Shown: positions 42,005 to 50,221, numbered from the stretch's first letter. The stretch: DNA of 64,000 bases from Paracrocinitomix mangrovi (GCF_019740355.2 NZ_CP091819.1:3348001-3412000); one strand, 5' to 3'. Numbers and translations: made by a program. The notes: a model not told the origin generated them from the sequence alone.

Positions 42005-42658
42005 CTAGTTCAAATCAACCAATCCATTTTTAATGGCATAAATAACCATCCCAACCCTTGATTTTACATCAAGTTTTTCAAATATGGATGCGCGATAACC
42101 ATCAATGGTTTTTACACTTAGGCACATCTTGTCTGCTATCTGCTCATAAGTGTCTTCTGAACAAGCTAAATTCAAAAAATCCAATTCCCTTTCAGTTAGT
42201 TTAAAAGCTTGATCGGTTTCATTTGGAAATCTAATTGATCTAACCAATTGAGCAGTAATTTTCTCATTGTAATGGAAACCTTTGTGAACCATGTTTTCTA
42301 TTGCCTCTTTAAGTTCACTTTGTTCAACATCTTTGCTTATATAGCCATTGATTCCTATGCGTAACATTTTTATTAATGATTCATCATCATCATTCATGGT
42401 GATAATTAAAATCTTGATTTCGGGATGCTCAGCAATTAACTTTTCAGCTGTTTTATAGCCATCCATGACAGGCATATTAATATCAAGTAAAACAATATCC
42501 GGTAAGTTGTTGGAGTCAAGTAATTCAAATAGATTTTTACCATTTTTTGCTTCCAGCATTACTTCAAAATCACTTGAGGTGGAATGTATCAACTCAATTA
42601 ATCCACCTCTAAAAAGTTGGTGATCATCTACTACGGCGATATTAATTTTATTACTCAT
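42005..42658 (-). CDS. NarL/FixJ-family response regulator
   Basis: 217 residues. A receiver domain (1-125) carries acidic 'VVDDHQLFRGG', phospho-acceptor VLLDINMP (Asp about 57) and 'LIITMNDDDESLIKMLRIG' with 'GYISKD'. A LuxR-type HTH (about 150-215) carries 'FKLTERELDFLNLACSEDTY' and 'IADKMCLSVKTIDGYRASIF'. Its start overlaps the histidine kinase gene by 8 bases, so the two are an obvious pair. Targets are not identifiable here. Confidence 0.93.
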   Translation of the reverse strand: MSNKINIAVVDDHQLFRGGLIELIHSTSSDFEVMLEAKNGKNLFELLDSNNLPDIVLLDINMPVMDGYKTAEKLIAEHPEIKILIITMNDDDESLIKMLRIGINGYISKDVEQSELKEAIENMVHKGFHYNEKITAQLVRSIRFPNETDQAFKLTERELDFLNLACSEDTYEQIADKMCLSVKTIDGYRASIFEKLDVKSRVGMVIYAIKNGLVDLN

Positions 42659-43424
42659 CTTTTATGGCTAAAGTTATTGTTGTTTTGGTTCCTTCTCCCA
42701 CTTTACTGTTGATATTCAATTTGGCACCAATCATTTCACATCTCTCTTTCAAGTTTACCAGGCCGGCTCCTTTTTTCGGAGAAGAAATATCAAAGCCTTT
42801 TCCATTGTCTTTTATCTCCATTTTAAAGGAATTATTTTCACTTGCAATCTCTAAATAGGCATTTGAACAGTCGGCATGTTTAACAATATTGTTGAATATT
42901 TCCTGGAACATTCTGTAGATAAAAATGCTTTGTTCTTGATTTATTAAAATTGGTTTTGAACTGATATTGGTTTCAATTTCCATTCCTCCTATGGTTTGAT
43001 ATCTGTTGACATCCTTTTTAATCATTTCTAGTAAACCAAAGCGATTGAGGTTTTCAGATTTTAAGCTGGTAGAAAGTGATTTAATTTCTGTGATTAAGTC
43101 ATTCAAAAGCTCCTTTAAATCTGTTATTTTTTGCTGATTGCTGGGATTGTCTTGTACTAATAAATTCAGTTGAATTTTTATTAATGAGGCCAGTTGACCC
43201 AGATTATCATGTAGTTCTCTGGAGATGTTGCTTAAGGTTTGCTCCTGAATTTCAATTTTAGTTTGCAAAAGTTCTCTTGCAAATTCTTCTCTTTCTTTTT
43301 GAAATGCTTTTTGCTTTTGTTGATACCTGAATATAAATATCAGAATGAATGCGATCAACAATCCCATTACTAAGGTCCCTGCAACAATTGGGATAATAAT
43401 GTCTTGATTATTTATATCATTCAT
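42651..43424 (-). CDS. Sensor histidine kinase, HisKA_3 type
   Basis: 257 residues. One N-terminal membrane helix ('IIPIVAGTLVMGLLIAFILI') is followed by a coiled coil, the HisKA_3 dimerisation helix with phospho-acceptor His (SNISRELHDNLGQLA, His about 71) and an HATPase domain ('EIKDNGKGFDISS', 'GAGLVNLKERCEMIGAKLNI'). There is no periplasmic sensor domain, so sensing probably depends on the 225-residue membrane protein encoded upstream, whose gene overlaps by 8 bases. Confidence 0.92.
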   Translation of the reverse strand: MNDINNQDIIIPIVAGTLVMGLLIAFILIFIFRYQQKQKAFQKEREEFARELLQTKIEIQEQTLSNISRELHDNLGQLASLIKIQLNLLVQDNPSNQQKITDLKELLNDLITEIKSLSTSLKSENLNRFGLLEMIKKDVNRYQTIGGMEIETNISSKPILINQEQSIFIYRMFQEIFNNIVKHADCSNAYLEIASENNSFKMEIKDNGKGFDISSPKKGAGLVNLKERCEMIGAKLNINSKVGEGTKTTITLAIKDE

Positions 43425-44094
43425 TTTTTGTGCTGAGGTTTAAATGGATGGCTAAAAAATAACAAGAATAGAGGAATATATTTCCCATCCAAATTAACCA
43501 ATATACCCAACTTGCCATTGTTGCGGTAGGATAAAAGACATTGAAAACAGAAAATATGGTAAATGTCAATCCATAAAAGACAAAGTTTCCTGTATTTAAC
43601 CAAAACATTGGTTGTTTTGTCAATGACACTTCTGAAGGGTGTTTTAGCATTTGTAAATACGAAAACAAAGCCAAAGAAATTGATTGAAGTCCATGTAGCA
43701 TTAAGCTGTGAGAAGGAAAAGTATTTATTGGTTGTACAAGAACACTGTTGAGTATACAAAGCGTTAAAAATACAGCTGAAATACCAATGATTATTGAATT
43801 ACTTTTTTTGTTATTGTAGCTCAGCTTTGTGTAAATCATTGCATTTAGAATGATACTAACAACAGCGATTATGTGATATAAAGGAAAAGTAGTTGCAGCA
43901 AACAAATAATAAAACCGGCTTAAGGTTTCGCTAATGAATGTGTATCCCACCAATAATACCAAAAGCTTGTAAGAGTTACTAAGCTTTTTAAAATGTACCA
44001 ATCCCCAAACAAGGGTGACAAAAAGTACAATGAGGTAAATGATAAAACGGGTACTAAACATATGGGATTTAATGAATGCAAGGGTGTGGTTCAA
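43417..44094 (-). CDS. Seven-helix membrane protein upstream of histidine kinase
   Basis: 225 residues with about seven hydrophobic segments and short loops ('FIIYLIVLFVTLVWGLVHF', 'IIAVVSIILNAMIYTKLS', 'LMLHGLQSISLALFSYL', 'LIWMGNIFLYSCYFLAIHL'). No family is recognised. The 8-base overlap with the kinase gene, and the kinase's lack of a sensor domain, make this a candidate signal-sensing subunit (inference). Confidence 0.72.
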   Translation of the reverse strand: MNHTLAFIKSHMFSTRFIIYLIVLFVTLVWGLVHFKKLSNSYKLLVLLVGYTFISETLSRFYYLFAATTFPLYHIIAVVSIILNAMIYTKLSYNNKKSNSIIIGISAVFLTLCILNSVLVQPINTFPSHSLMLHGLQSISLALFSYLQMLKHPSEVSLTKQPMFWLNTGNFVFYGLTFTIFSVFNVFYPTATMASWVYWLIWMGNIFLYSCYFLAIHLNLSTKNE

Positions 44095-44113
44095 TACACC
44101 CTTGCATTAAAAT

Positions 44114-44812
44114 TTATTTAATCAAATCACTGTGATTGTAACAAGCAGAAGGGCAAGGATCACAATACTCTCTTGCCGGACCACAAACCTGAATTTGCTC
44201 ATCTAATATTTCTTCAATTTTTGCAACTGCCAGGCTAATAAATGGGTTGTTGAAAGTGGTGATTTGTAAATCTTTCTCCCTGATCATAGGAATTAATATA
44301 AATTGATCATTTTTATTTTCATCTGTTACCGTTGCATTCAAACCAAGGTCAATGATGTCGTTATTATCTAAATGATATCCTTTTATCTTTTCATTTTTAG
44401 AATTAAAAAATTCGGTATTTGAAATATTTTGAAAATAATCTCCATGTCTGTTTATTAATACGGTAGGAGGGATAGGTTCACCCAGAATATTTTCGCAAAA
44501 AGTTATTGTTTTTGTTGTGATTAATTGAGGTAAGTGCAGCACGTCACTATTGGCAATTTCATTTTCAGTTAGATCTGTAACCAATGTGCAAAGTTTAGCA
44601 TCTTCGCCTTCGCCTTCAAGGCACCATAGTAAATAAATGCCATTAGATCCTATTGAGGAATTTAATGTTTCTCTAGTATAAACATAACCGGTGATTCTAT
44701 TGCCTGAAATTCTTGTGTGATTTGCACTTCCGTTATTCACGTGGTCTTTTAAAAGCGGTTTAGCCTGCGCTTTAGTTAATGGAGTCATAGCTTTAATTTT
44801 TAGTTCACTCAA
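44114..44812 (-). CDS. Unrecognised protein with Cys-rich C-terminus
   Basis: 232 residues, soluble, no signal peptide. Near the N-terminus it reads 'MTPLTKAQAKPLLKDHVNNG', and the C-terminus is Cys-rich (CGPAREYCDPCPSACYNHS, four Cys in 15 residues), suggesting metal binding or disulfides. No domain is recognised. A -7 element TAGATTTG (44830-44837) lies 17 bases upstream. It is divergent from the FDVP-repeat gene at 44968. Confidence 0.65.
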   Translation of the reverse strand: MSELKIKAMTPLTKAQAKPLLKDHVNNGSANHTRISGNRITGYVYTRETLNSSIGSNGIYLLWCLEGEGEDAKLCTLVTDLTENEIANSDVLHLPQLITTKTITFCENILGEPIPPTVLINRHGDYFQNISNTEFFNSKNEKIKGYHLDNNDIIDLGLNATVTDENKNDQFILIPMIREKDLQITTFNNPFISLAVAKIEEILDEQIQVCGPAREYCDPCPSACYNHSDLIK

Positions 44813-44829
44813 ATCTAAGTACTCATTTT

Positions 44830-44837
44830 AAAAGAAG
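44830..44837 (-). promoter_or_regulatory. -7 element of the Cys-rich protein gene
   Basis: TAGATTTG on the minus strand (perfect TAnnTTTG), 17 bases before the ATG at 44812. Confidence 0.42.
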
Positions 44838-44967
44838 CTGCTTTTAATCAACAGATTCGGGGTTTTTCTTTTTAGTAAGGGGATTTTTCCTAATTGGATT
44901 TGGGGGGATGTCCTCTTGATGTAATTGTTTGTTCTATAGAGATTTGTCAAAACAAAAAATTAGAATT

Positions 44968-45882
44968 ATGGCTACTGAAAATGATGCGATTAAAACAAAA
45001 ATCGAACAGAAACAAGAAGAATTAAAAACTAAAATTGAAGCTTTAAAAAGTAAAGCAGAACAAGAAATTGACGATTTAGAAGAACCGGACACTGGTGGGA
45101 CTTTTGGTGCAGTGACAAATGTGAGTATTGATGTGAAATGGAGAATGACTTCCATCAAGTTTGATATACCAAAATTTTCAATGGAAAGAGAGACAATTAA
45201 GTTTGATGTCCCCCAAGTGAAGATGGAATTAGAAAAAATCAGCTTTGATGTACCTGCTGTTAAAATGGTAACTAAATGTGCATTTAAAATTCCTGAATTC
45301 CATGGTTTAAAAATCTATTCGAAATGTGTTTATATGGATGTTCCGGAAACATATTCTAAAAGAATAGAATTCAAAACTGATATTCCAAAATTCACTTCAA
45401 AACGTGTTGAAATTAAGTTTGACAAACCTGTCGTGAGGATGGAAACTATTGAAATCAAACTTCATTTACCACAGTTTTTTGTAAAGTCTGTTGATGTTGA
45501 AATAAATGAATATTCTGAAAAAGCCCAGCAGATAAGTAATGAACTAAGTGCAGACGTAAATGAGTTGACTTCAAAATTTAAAACCGAAATGGATGCAGAG
45601 CTTAAAGAAGAAGTGAAATCATTGTTTGAAGGAATGAGAAAAGATTTGGTCGATTCAAGAAAATTAGTTTGTAGTAATTACGAAAATGCCATTTCTCAAA
45701 CCAAGACATCTATTAAAAGATTAAAGGAAGCAAATGCTGTTGAAAGGGTTAAAGAATTAGAGCAAAAATTGGCAGGAATAATTGCTGATTTTGACAAATC
45801 ACTCAAAGAAATTGATTCAAATCTGGAAGAACTTGCAAAACAAGAGACTGAGGCTTTTATGAATCTAAAAATGAGTGCTTAA
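44968..45882 (+). CDS. FD(I/V)P-repeat protein with coiled-coil ends
   Basis: 304 residues from the ATG; an upstream TTG (44929) only adds an unlikely leader. A charged helix (1-40, 'EQKQEELKTKIEALKSKAEQ') is followed by about seven beta-type repeats of 17-20 residues with core I(K/S)FD(I/V)P.(F/V).M ('IKFDIPKFSMERETIKFDVP', 'ISFDVPAVKMV', 'FKTDIPKFTSKRVEIKFDKP') at about 60-185, then a long coiled coil (190-300). The alternating polar/hydrophobic repeats recall AHNAK-type beta repeats. No signal peptide; cytoplasmic. No bacterial family is recognised. It is followed by a small exported protein and a membrane protein. Confidence 0.72.
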   Translation: MATENDAIKTKIEQKQEELKTKIEALKSKAEQEIDDLEEPDTGGTFGAVTNVSIDVKWRMTSIKFDIPKFSMERETIKFDVPQVKMELEKISFDVPAVKMVTKCAFKIPEFHGLKIYSKCVYMDVPETYSKRIEFKTDIPKFTSKRVEIKFDKPVVRMETIEIKLHLPQFFVKSVDVEINEYSEKAQQISNELSADVNELTSKFKTEMDAELKEEVKSLFEGMRKDLVDSRKLVCSNYENAISQTKTSIKRLKEANAVERVKELEQKLAGIIADFDKSLKEIDSNLEELAKQETEAFMNLKMSA

Positions 45883-45892
45883 ATCATTAATT

Positions 45893-46258
45893 ATGATGAG
45901 GCTAATACTTATAGGGTCACTTTCTTTAATCAGTTTGAAGAAAGTGACCGCTCAGGAAACTATGACACTTCAAGGGAAAATTGAAGGTACTGAAGAGATT
46001 AAAAAATTAAACCTCAAAGATCAGAAGATTCAAATTCCGATTAAAACTGATGTCAATGGTGAATTTTCAATTCAAATTAAAGACAATAAGGTAAAATCAA
46101 TTGAATTTAAAACTGACGATAAAACACAGTTGACGTTACCAAATTTGTATTACGTGTGTACTTCGCATGATCCTCATTGTAAAGGTAAGGACAAAACAAA
46201 ATTGGAGAAAGATCACGGTGTAGATGAAGTTTACAATTACATTTTTATAACACAGTAA
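45893..46258 (+). CDS. Small exported protein of unknown function
   Basis: 121 residues from the first ATG after the upstream stop; a GTG at 45875 overlaps the previous gene and gives no better signal. An N-terminal signal-like segment (MMRLILIGSLSLISLKKVTA) precedes a beta-rich 'MTLQGKIEGTEEIKKLNLKD' region resembling carboxypeptidase-regulatory beta domains ('DVNGEFSIQIKDNKVKSIEF'), and a C-terminal 'YVCTSHDPHCKGKDK' with two Cys and two His. Its stop overlaps the next start (TAATG). Confidence 0.65.
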   Translation: MMRLILIGSLSLISLKKVTAQETMTLQGKIEGTEEIKKLNLKDQKIQIPIKTDVNGEFSIQIKDNKVKSIEFKTDDKTQLTLPNLYYVCTSHDPHCKGKDKTKLEKDHGVDEVYNYIFITQ

Positions 46259-46896
46259 TGAGAAAGTTATATTTCACCGCGATATTTTTAATTGCAATAT
46301 ATTTTGTGATTGGCGGAATTGCAGTTTTAATGATTCAAGAACGAATTGAGTTACTTGATGAAATGACAAAAACTGACATTGTAAATGGTTCAGAATTGCC
46401 TATTAAAATTCAAATTCTTACTGAAGATATTGCTTTTGAATTAGAGAAAATCAAAAACTTCTATCCATTATATGATAAGTCAGGATCTACCATTTTTCAA
46501 ATCATTTTATTAATGTCTTTTGGGTTGTTGGGTGCATTGTTGCGGATTGTACTTATGCATATCAGAAAACAAATTGATTTCAAGACTTCATCATACATTT
46601 TTACATTACCACTTTTAGGTGTGCTAACCGGATTATTGGCAATTGTTTTATCTGAAATATTGCCAGATTTTGAGCTTAAATCAGGAAATGACAAGTTCTT
46701 TTTTGCTATGTCTTTAATGCTGGGGCTATATGCAAAAGAAGTATTTACCTTGATTGAACAAAAATTACCCGGTAATCTTCCAGATCAAGTTTTAGAACCT
46801 GAAAATGATGTAGCCCAAGAGGATTTAAATGAAGATTTACCTGCACAGGACGACATGCAAGAAGGATTAGCTCAAGAAATAACCCAAAACGAATAA
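46258..46896 (+). CDS. Membrane protein with acidic tail, unknown
   Basis: 212 residues. One N-terminal helix ('YFTAIFLIAIYFVIGGIAVL'), a periplasmic segment, then three more helices (about 77-100, 112-133 and 145-162), and a highly acidic Gln/Asp/Glu-rich tail ('DLNEDLPAQDDMQEGLAQEI'). No family is recognised. It is coupled to the preceding exported-protein gene by a 1-base overlap and is the last gene of the FDVP-repeat operon. A hairpin terminator follows. Confidence 0.66.
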   Translation: MRKLYFTAIFLIAIYFVIGGIAVLMIQERIELLDEMTKTDIVNGSELPIKIQILTEDIAFELEKIKNFYPLYDKSGSTIFQIILLMSFGLLGALLRIVLMHIRKQIDFKTSSYIFTLPLLGVLTGLLAIVLSEILPDFELKSGNDKFFFAMSLMLGLYAKEVFTLIEQKLPGNLPDQVLEPENDVAQEDLNEDLPAQDDMQEGLAQEITQNE

Positions 46897-46998
46897 TTTA
46901 ATCATCTTTTACAATTGGCTTGTCTCATTAGATTATGCATAGTAATCGGTTAAGGAAGGTGTAGCAGACAGCCTGCAATTTGTAACAGGATGGTACAA

Positions 46999-47027
46999 AA
47001 ATCCCCACTTAATTTAAGTGGGGATTT
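46999..47027. terminator. Bidirectional hairpin terminator
   Basis: Long inverted repeat AAATCCCCACTTAA / TTAAGTGGGGATTT separated by a single T (the effective loop is larger), with T-rich flanks on both strands. It separates the converging membrane-protein and dioxygenase genes. Confidence 0.8.
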
Positions 47028-47030
47028 ATT

Positions 47031-47906
47031 TTATTGAATAATAACAGATCTCATTGATCCTGAAGCAAATGCCATCTCTTCATTAAAAAAGCTCAATTTG
47101 TCTTCCTTGTCTTGTAATGCAAGTGTGTACAATAATGGCCAATAATGGTCAGGTGTAGGAATTGATAAAAGAGCAGATTTACCTAAATCTTTGTACTTGA
47201 TCAATGATGCGTGATCCTTTTTCTCAATCAATTCTTTAGACTTTTGGTCAAATTCTAATGCCCAATCATAAGGAGTTGGATTCTCTGCAAAAGAGGCCAT
47301 TCTTAAGTTGTGCACTATGTTTCCGCTACCAATTATCAGTACTCCTTTTTTTCTTAGGGCTGATAATTCTTTAGCAAGATCATAATGAAATTGCTCACCT
47401 TTTGAATAATCCAAACTCAATTGAAAAACCGGAATATCAGCTTTGGGATACATTTTTACCAAAACACTCCATGTGCCGTGGTCCAACCCCCATTCATGAT
47501 CTAAATCTACTGTTGTTGAAGTAATGATTTTCTTCGTTTCTGTTGCATATTTAGGTGCTCCAGGAGCGTTGTATTCAACATCAAATAGCTTTTGAGGAAA
47601 TCCATAAAAATCGTGAATCGTCTTAGGCATTTCCATGGCAGTAACCTTGGTTCCTTTTGTTAACCAATGAGCCGAAATACAAAGGATAGCCTTTGGAGTA
47701 GGCATGTCTTTTACTGAAGCAGCCCAACCTTGTGTAAAACTGTTATCTTCAACAGCATTCATTGGATTTCCATGACCAACAAACATGACCGGCATTTTTT
47801 TGGTAGTTGGCAGGTCATCAGTTAACTTCTTTAATCCTGATAATTTCATAGCTACAGGTGTTACGGCAAGTAAGCCTAATGATTGTATAAATTCTGATCT
47901 TTTCAA
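47031..47906 (-). CDS. YgiD-type 4,5-DOPA extradiol dioxygenase-like protein
   Basis: 291 residues starting at TTG. A longer frame begins at an ATG at 47948, but the promoter (-7 TAACTTTG at 47928-47935) and an 18-bp palindrome lie inside it, so that ATG is not used. The N-terminus then reads M-KRSEFIQSLGLLAVTPV, a typical signal or Tat-like start of Bacteroidota homologues. Family motifs are 'MFVGHGNPMNAVEDNSFTQG', 'AILCISAHWLTKGTKVTAME', 'HEWGLDHGTWSVLVKMYP' and 'LIIGSGNIVHNLRM', with conserved zinc/iron His residues. LigB-fold dioxygenases of this family open catechol rings. The substrate here is unknown. Confidence 0.87.
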   Translation of the reverse strand: MKRSEFIQSLGLLAVTPVAMKLSGLKKLTDDLPTTKKMPVMFVGHGNPMNAVEDNSFTQGWAASVKDMPTPKAILCISAHWLTKGTKVTAMEMPKTIHDFYGFPQKLFDVEYNAPGAPKYATETKKIITSTTVDLDHEWGLDHGTWSVLVKMYPKADIPVFQLSLDYSKGEQFHYDLAKELSALRKKGVLIIGSGNIVHNLRMASFAENPTPYDWALEFDQKSKELIEKKDHASLIKYKDLGKSALLSIPTPDHYWPLLYTLALQDKEDKLSFFNEEMAFASGSMRSVIIQ

Positions 47907-47927
47907 TTTAAAAATAATTGGTTGATA

Positions 47928-47935
47928 CAAAGTTA
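47928..47935 (-). promoter_or_regulatory. -7 element of the YgiD-like gene
   Basis: TAACTTTG (perfect TAnnTTTG) on the minus strand, 21 bases upstream of the TTG start and downstream of the in-frame ATG at 47948. It fixes the TTG as the initiation codon. Confidence 0.55.
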
Positions 47936-47943
47936 AATAAAAA

Positions 47944-47961
47944 TACATGTTTAAACATGTA
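47944..47961. promoter_or_regulatory. 18-bp perfect palindrome over the -33 region, probable operator
   Basis: TACATGTTTAAACATGTA is a perfect palindrome located 8 bases upstream of the -7 element of the YgiD-like gene, so it covers the -33 region. Its length and position suggest a binding site for a dimeric repressor, not encoded in the immediate vicinity. Confidence 0.6.
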
Positions 47962-48102
47962 AATTAACATAAAACTAACTTTTCTACTTTTAAATCATTT
48001 CCAAAAGCTCTGTATGAAATTACTATCAAGTAAAATAGATGATTGAGCATAATTCTAATTGTAAGGTTTGTTAATTTAGTATTCTCAATACAAAGTATAA
48101 CA

Positions 48103-48498
48103 ATGGAATTTACTTTAAAAGCAGTTGCTAATGCCACCGAAAAAGGAACCGTTCAAGTTGGTAAAAATCAAATAGAATTTGGAATTACTTCTGACAGTGA
48201 ATTACCAAGTCCTGCGGATCTTTTAGTATCTGCTTTTGCTGCTTGTTGCTTAAAAAATGTGGAAAGATTTTCAGAATTCCTGCATTATCAATATGAGTAT
48301 GCAGAGATCAGTGTAAACGCAATTAGAGCAGAGAAGCCACCAATGATAGAAAGTATTTCGTTTGATTTAAAAGTGAAATCTTTGGGTGGTAAAATAAATG
48401 GAGACTTACTTTTGAGAAATCTTGAAAAATTTGGCACTATTTATAACACTCTGAACAAGGTATGCACTATTAATGGTTCCATAGAAATTATTGAGTAG
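48103..48498 (+). CDS. OsmC-family peroxiredoxin-like protein
   Basis: 131 residues from the ATG; an upstream TTG frame is ignored. The OsmC fold motifs are 'ITSDSELPSPADLLVSAFAA' followed by CCLKNVERFSEF and 'LLRNLEKFGTIYNTLNKVCT'. The two catalytic Cys are present (CC at about 46-47 and Cys in NKVCT), supporting thiol-dependent reduction of hydroperoxides in the cytoplasm. It converges with the CDF transporter, 4 bases between stops. Confidence 0.87.
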   Translation: MEFTLKAVANATEKGTVQVGKNQIEFGITSDSELPSPADLLVSAFAACCLKNVERFSEFLHYQYEYAEISVNAIRAEKPPMIESISFDLKVKSLGGKINGDLLLRNLEKFGTIYNTLNKVCTINGSIEIIE

Positions 48499-48502
48499 TG
48501 CA

Positions 48503-49294
48503 TTATTTTGCCAACTTCAAAATTCTAAATGCACCTCTTAGAACTATTAGAAAAACTAACGTTCCAATGATTAAATCAGGAAGTTTGTCAGATAAGATAC
48601 TTACCAGGATACCGGCAATTATAACCCCGATATTTATAATAATGTCATTGCTTGTGAATATCATACTTGCTTTCATATGAGCTTCTTCAGATTTGGACTT
48701 TTGCAATAAATAAAGACAGAGCCAGTTGGCTAAAAGTGCAAAAACAGAAACAATAATCATTGTGGAGTATTCAGGTATTCGATCTTCCAAAAAATATCTT
48801 CTAAAAACTTCTAAAACTCCTATTAAAGCCAATCCAATTTGGATATATCCACTTAATCGAGCAATTTTTTTCTTTTTAAAAACTGCAGATCCAACAGCAA
48901 ACAAACTTAAACCATAAACAAATGAATCTGATAACATGTCTAAACTATCAGCCACCAAACCCATTGATTTGGAAATTAGACCAAAAGTCATTTCGACAAC
49001 AAAAAATAAAAAATTGATAAGGAGAACCTGCCAAAGTAATCTAGATTGCAATTTATCATCATTGACAATAACTTCATTTGTTTCTTGGGTATGAACCAAT
49101 TCAGTATCTAAGGCAAGTGTTTCAAGTGATTTTAATATTTCTTGTTCATCCCCTTCATGGTAAATTGAAAGTTCCCGAGCTTCAATATTAAATACCAGAT
49201 TTGAAATCGAATCATCTTCTTCTAGCTTCAAACGAATTAAATTTTCCTCTGAAGGACAATCCATTTTCTTTATATGGAACATACTTTTTTTCAC
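48503..49294 (-). CDS. CDF-family cation transporter with N-terminal HMA-like domain
   Basis: 263 residues. An N-terminal HMA-like domain ('FHIKKMDCPSEENLIRLKLE', single Cys) is followed by about six membrane helices with the CDF motifs 'GLVADSLDMLSDSFVYGLSL' and 'KASMIFTSNDIIINIGVIIA' (the Asp residues of the Zn/divalent site). The cytoplasmic C-terminal domain of CDF proteins is absent. It exports divalent metal across the inner membrane. The start is GTG (49294), 5 bases after a -7 element TAACTTTG (49300-49307), giving M-KKSMFHIKK, which fits homologues better than the internal ATG at 49282. Confidence 0.86.
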   Translation of the reverse strand: MKKSMFHIKKMDCPSEENLIRLKLEEDDSISNLVFNIEARELSIYHEGDEQEILKSLETLALDTELVHTQETNEVIVNDDKLQSRLLWQVLLINFLFFVVEMTFGLISKSMGLVADSLDMLSDSFVYGLSLFAVGSAVFKKKKIARLSGYIQIGLALIGVLEVFRRYFLEDRIPEYSTMIIVSVFALLANWLCLYLLQKSKSEEAHMKASMIFTSNDIIINIGVIIAGILVSILSDKLPDLIIGTLVFLIVLRGAFRILKLAK

Positions 49295-49299
49295 ACTGT

Positions 49300-49320
49300 C
49301 AAAGTTAAAGTATAACTTTA
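49300..49320. promoter_or_regulatory. Divergent promoter pair at an inverted repeat
   Basis: CAAAGTTA (minus-strand -7 TAACTTTG for the CDF gene) and TAACTTTA (plus-strand -7-like for the acetolactate-decarboxylase-like gene) face away from each other, sharing the inverted repeat AAAGTTA-AAGTA-TAACTTT. The two genes' expression may be coordinated. Confidence 0.5.
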
Positions 49321-49336
49321 TTCAAAATTGAATTAA

Positions 49337-50086
49337 ATGAGAGTAGTTGTTTTGGTTTTCCTCACTTCTTTTATGATTTCTTGTAATTCTAGCAATGAAA
49401 AGGATGTTGATGTTGAGGAAACAAATTATATTGACATCAATGTAGAGCACGCCGGTGAACTCAAAAAAATAATGCATAAAAATGATATTTCTGCTCATGC
49501 AAAACTTTCAGATTTTAATGGAGAAAGTCACCTTTACGCTTTAGGCGCAGTAGAAGGATTAAAAGGTGAGATATTAATTCTGGATGGTGTTCCATATATC
49601 TCTTCCGTTAATGGAGATTCACTAAAAATTGACAACTCATTTGATTACAATGCATCTCTATTGGTTTACGCCTCAATTGAAGAATGGCATGAAAAAGACA
49701 TTCCAGATGATGTAAAAACTTATGCTGATTTAGAAGAATTTGTTGCTTTTCAAGCTGAATTATCCGGTATTAATATGAATAAACCTTTTCCTTTTATGTT
49801 AAAAGGTGTTGCGGATACTTTGAATTGGCATGTGATCAACTGGCCCGAAGGTGATACAATTCATACGCATGAGAAACATGTATCTTCAGGACTTAATGGA
49901 ACATTTACTTCTATTGATACCGAAATCTTAGGTTTTTATTCAGATAGTCACCATGGAATTTTCACACATCATTCAACCAATATGCATCTACACTTTTTAA
50001 GTGATGACAAAAAAAGGTCGGGTCATCTGGATGATTTATACCTGGGTAGTGAAGTGAAATTGCTTTTACCTGTGACGAGGAAATAA
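49337..50086 (+). CDS. Exported acetolactate decarboxylase-like lipoprotein
   Basis: 249 residues with a lipoprotein signal (MRVVVLVFLTSFMISC, Cys 16) and an alpha-acetolactate decarboxylase fold: 'LYALGAVEGLKGEILILDG' and the metal-binding block NMHLHFLSDDKKRSGHLDD. The HxH and the following His are spaced as in the Zn-binding His194, His196 and His207 of known enzymes. The family makes acetoin from acetolactate in the cytoplasm; an exported lipoprotein form is atypical and may act on another substrate or at the cell surface. No other acetoin genes are nearby. Confidence 0.85.
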   Translation: MRVVVLVFLTSFMISCNSSNEKDVDVEETNYIDINVEHAGELKKIMHKNDISAHAKLSDFNGESHLYALGAVEGLKGEILILDGVPYISSVNGDSLKIDNSFDYNASLLVYASIEEWHEKDIPDDVKTYADLEEFVAFQAELSGINMNKPFPFMLKGVADTLNWHVINWPEGDTIHTHEKHVSSGLNGTFTSIDTEILGFYSDSHHGIFTHHSTNMHLHFLSDDKKRSGHLDDLYLGSEVKLLLPVTRK

Positions 50087-50221
50087 AATATCTATTTTCA
50101 ATTAATTGGTATTCAGTGTTTAATCTGCTTAATGGCTGTCAAACGCTAAATTAGAATCATTTTAAATTTTAACCCTTTTTAAAATCCCCGCGTTATCAAT
50201 AGTAGAACCAGCTACTGCTCC

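Noticed and set aside
43563-43751. 62-aa plus-strand frame inside the seven-helix membrane gene
   Set aside because: Antisense shadow of a gene coupled to the histidine kinase.
44821-44930. Gene-free stretch considered as a small RNA or riboswitch
   Set aside because: No stable hairpin with a T-run was seen; it is adequately explained as a divergent promoter region.
47907-47948. N-terminal extension of the YgiD-like protein from the ATG at 47948
   Set aside because: It contains the promoter -7 element and part of an 18-bp palindrome; the TTG start gives a normal family N-terminus.
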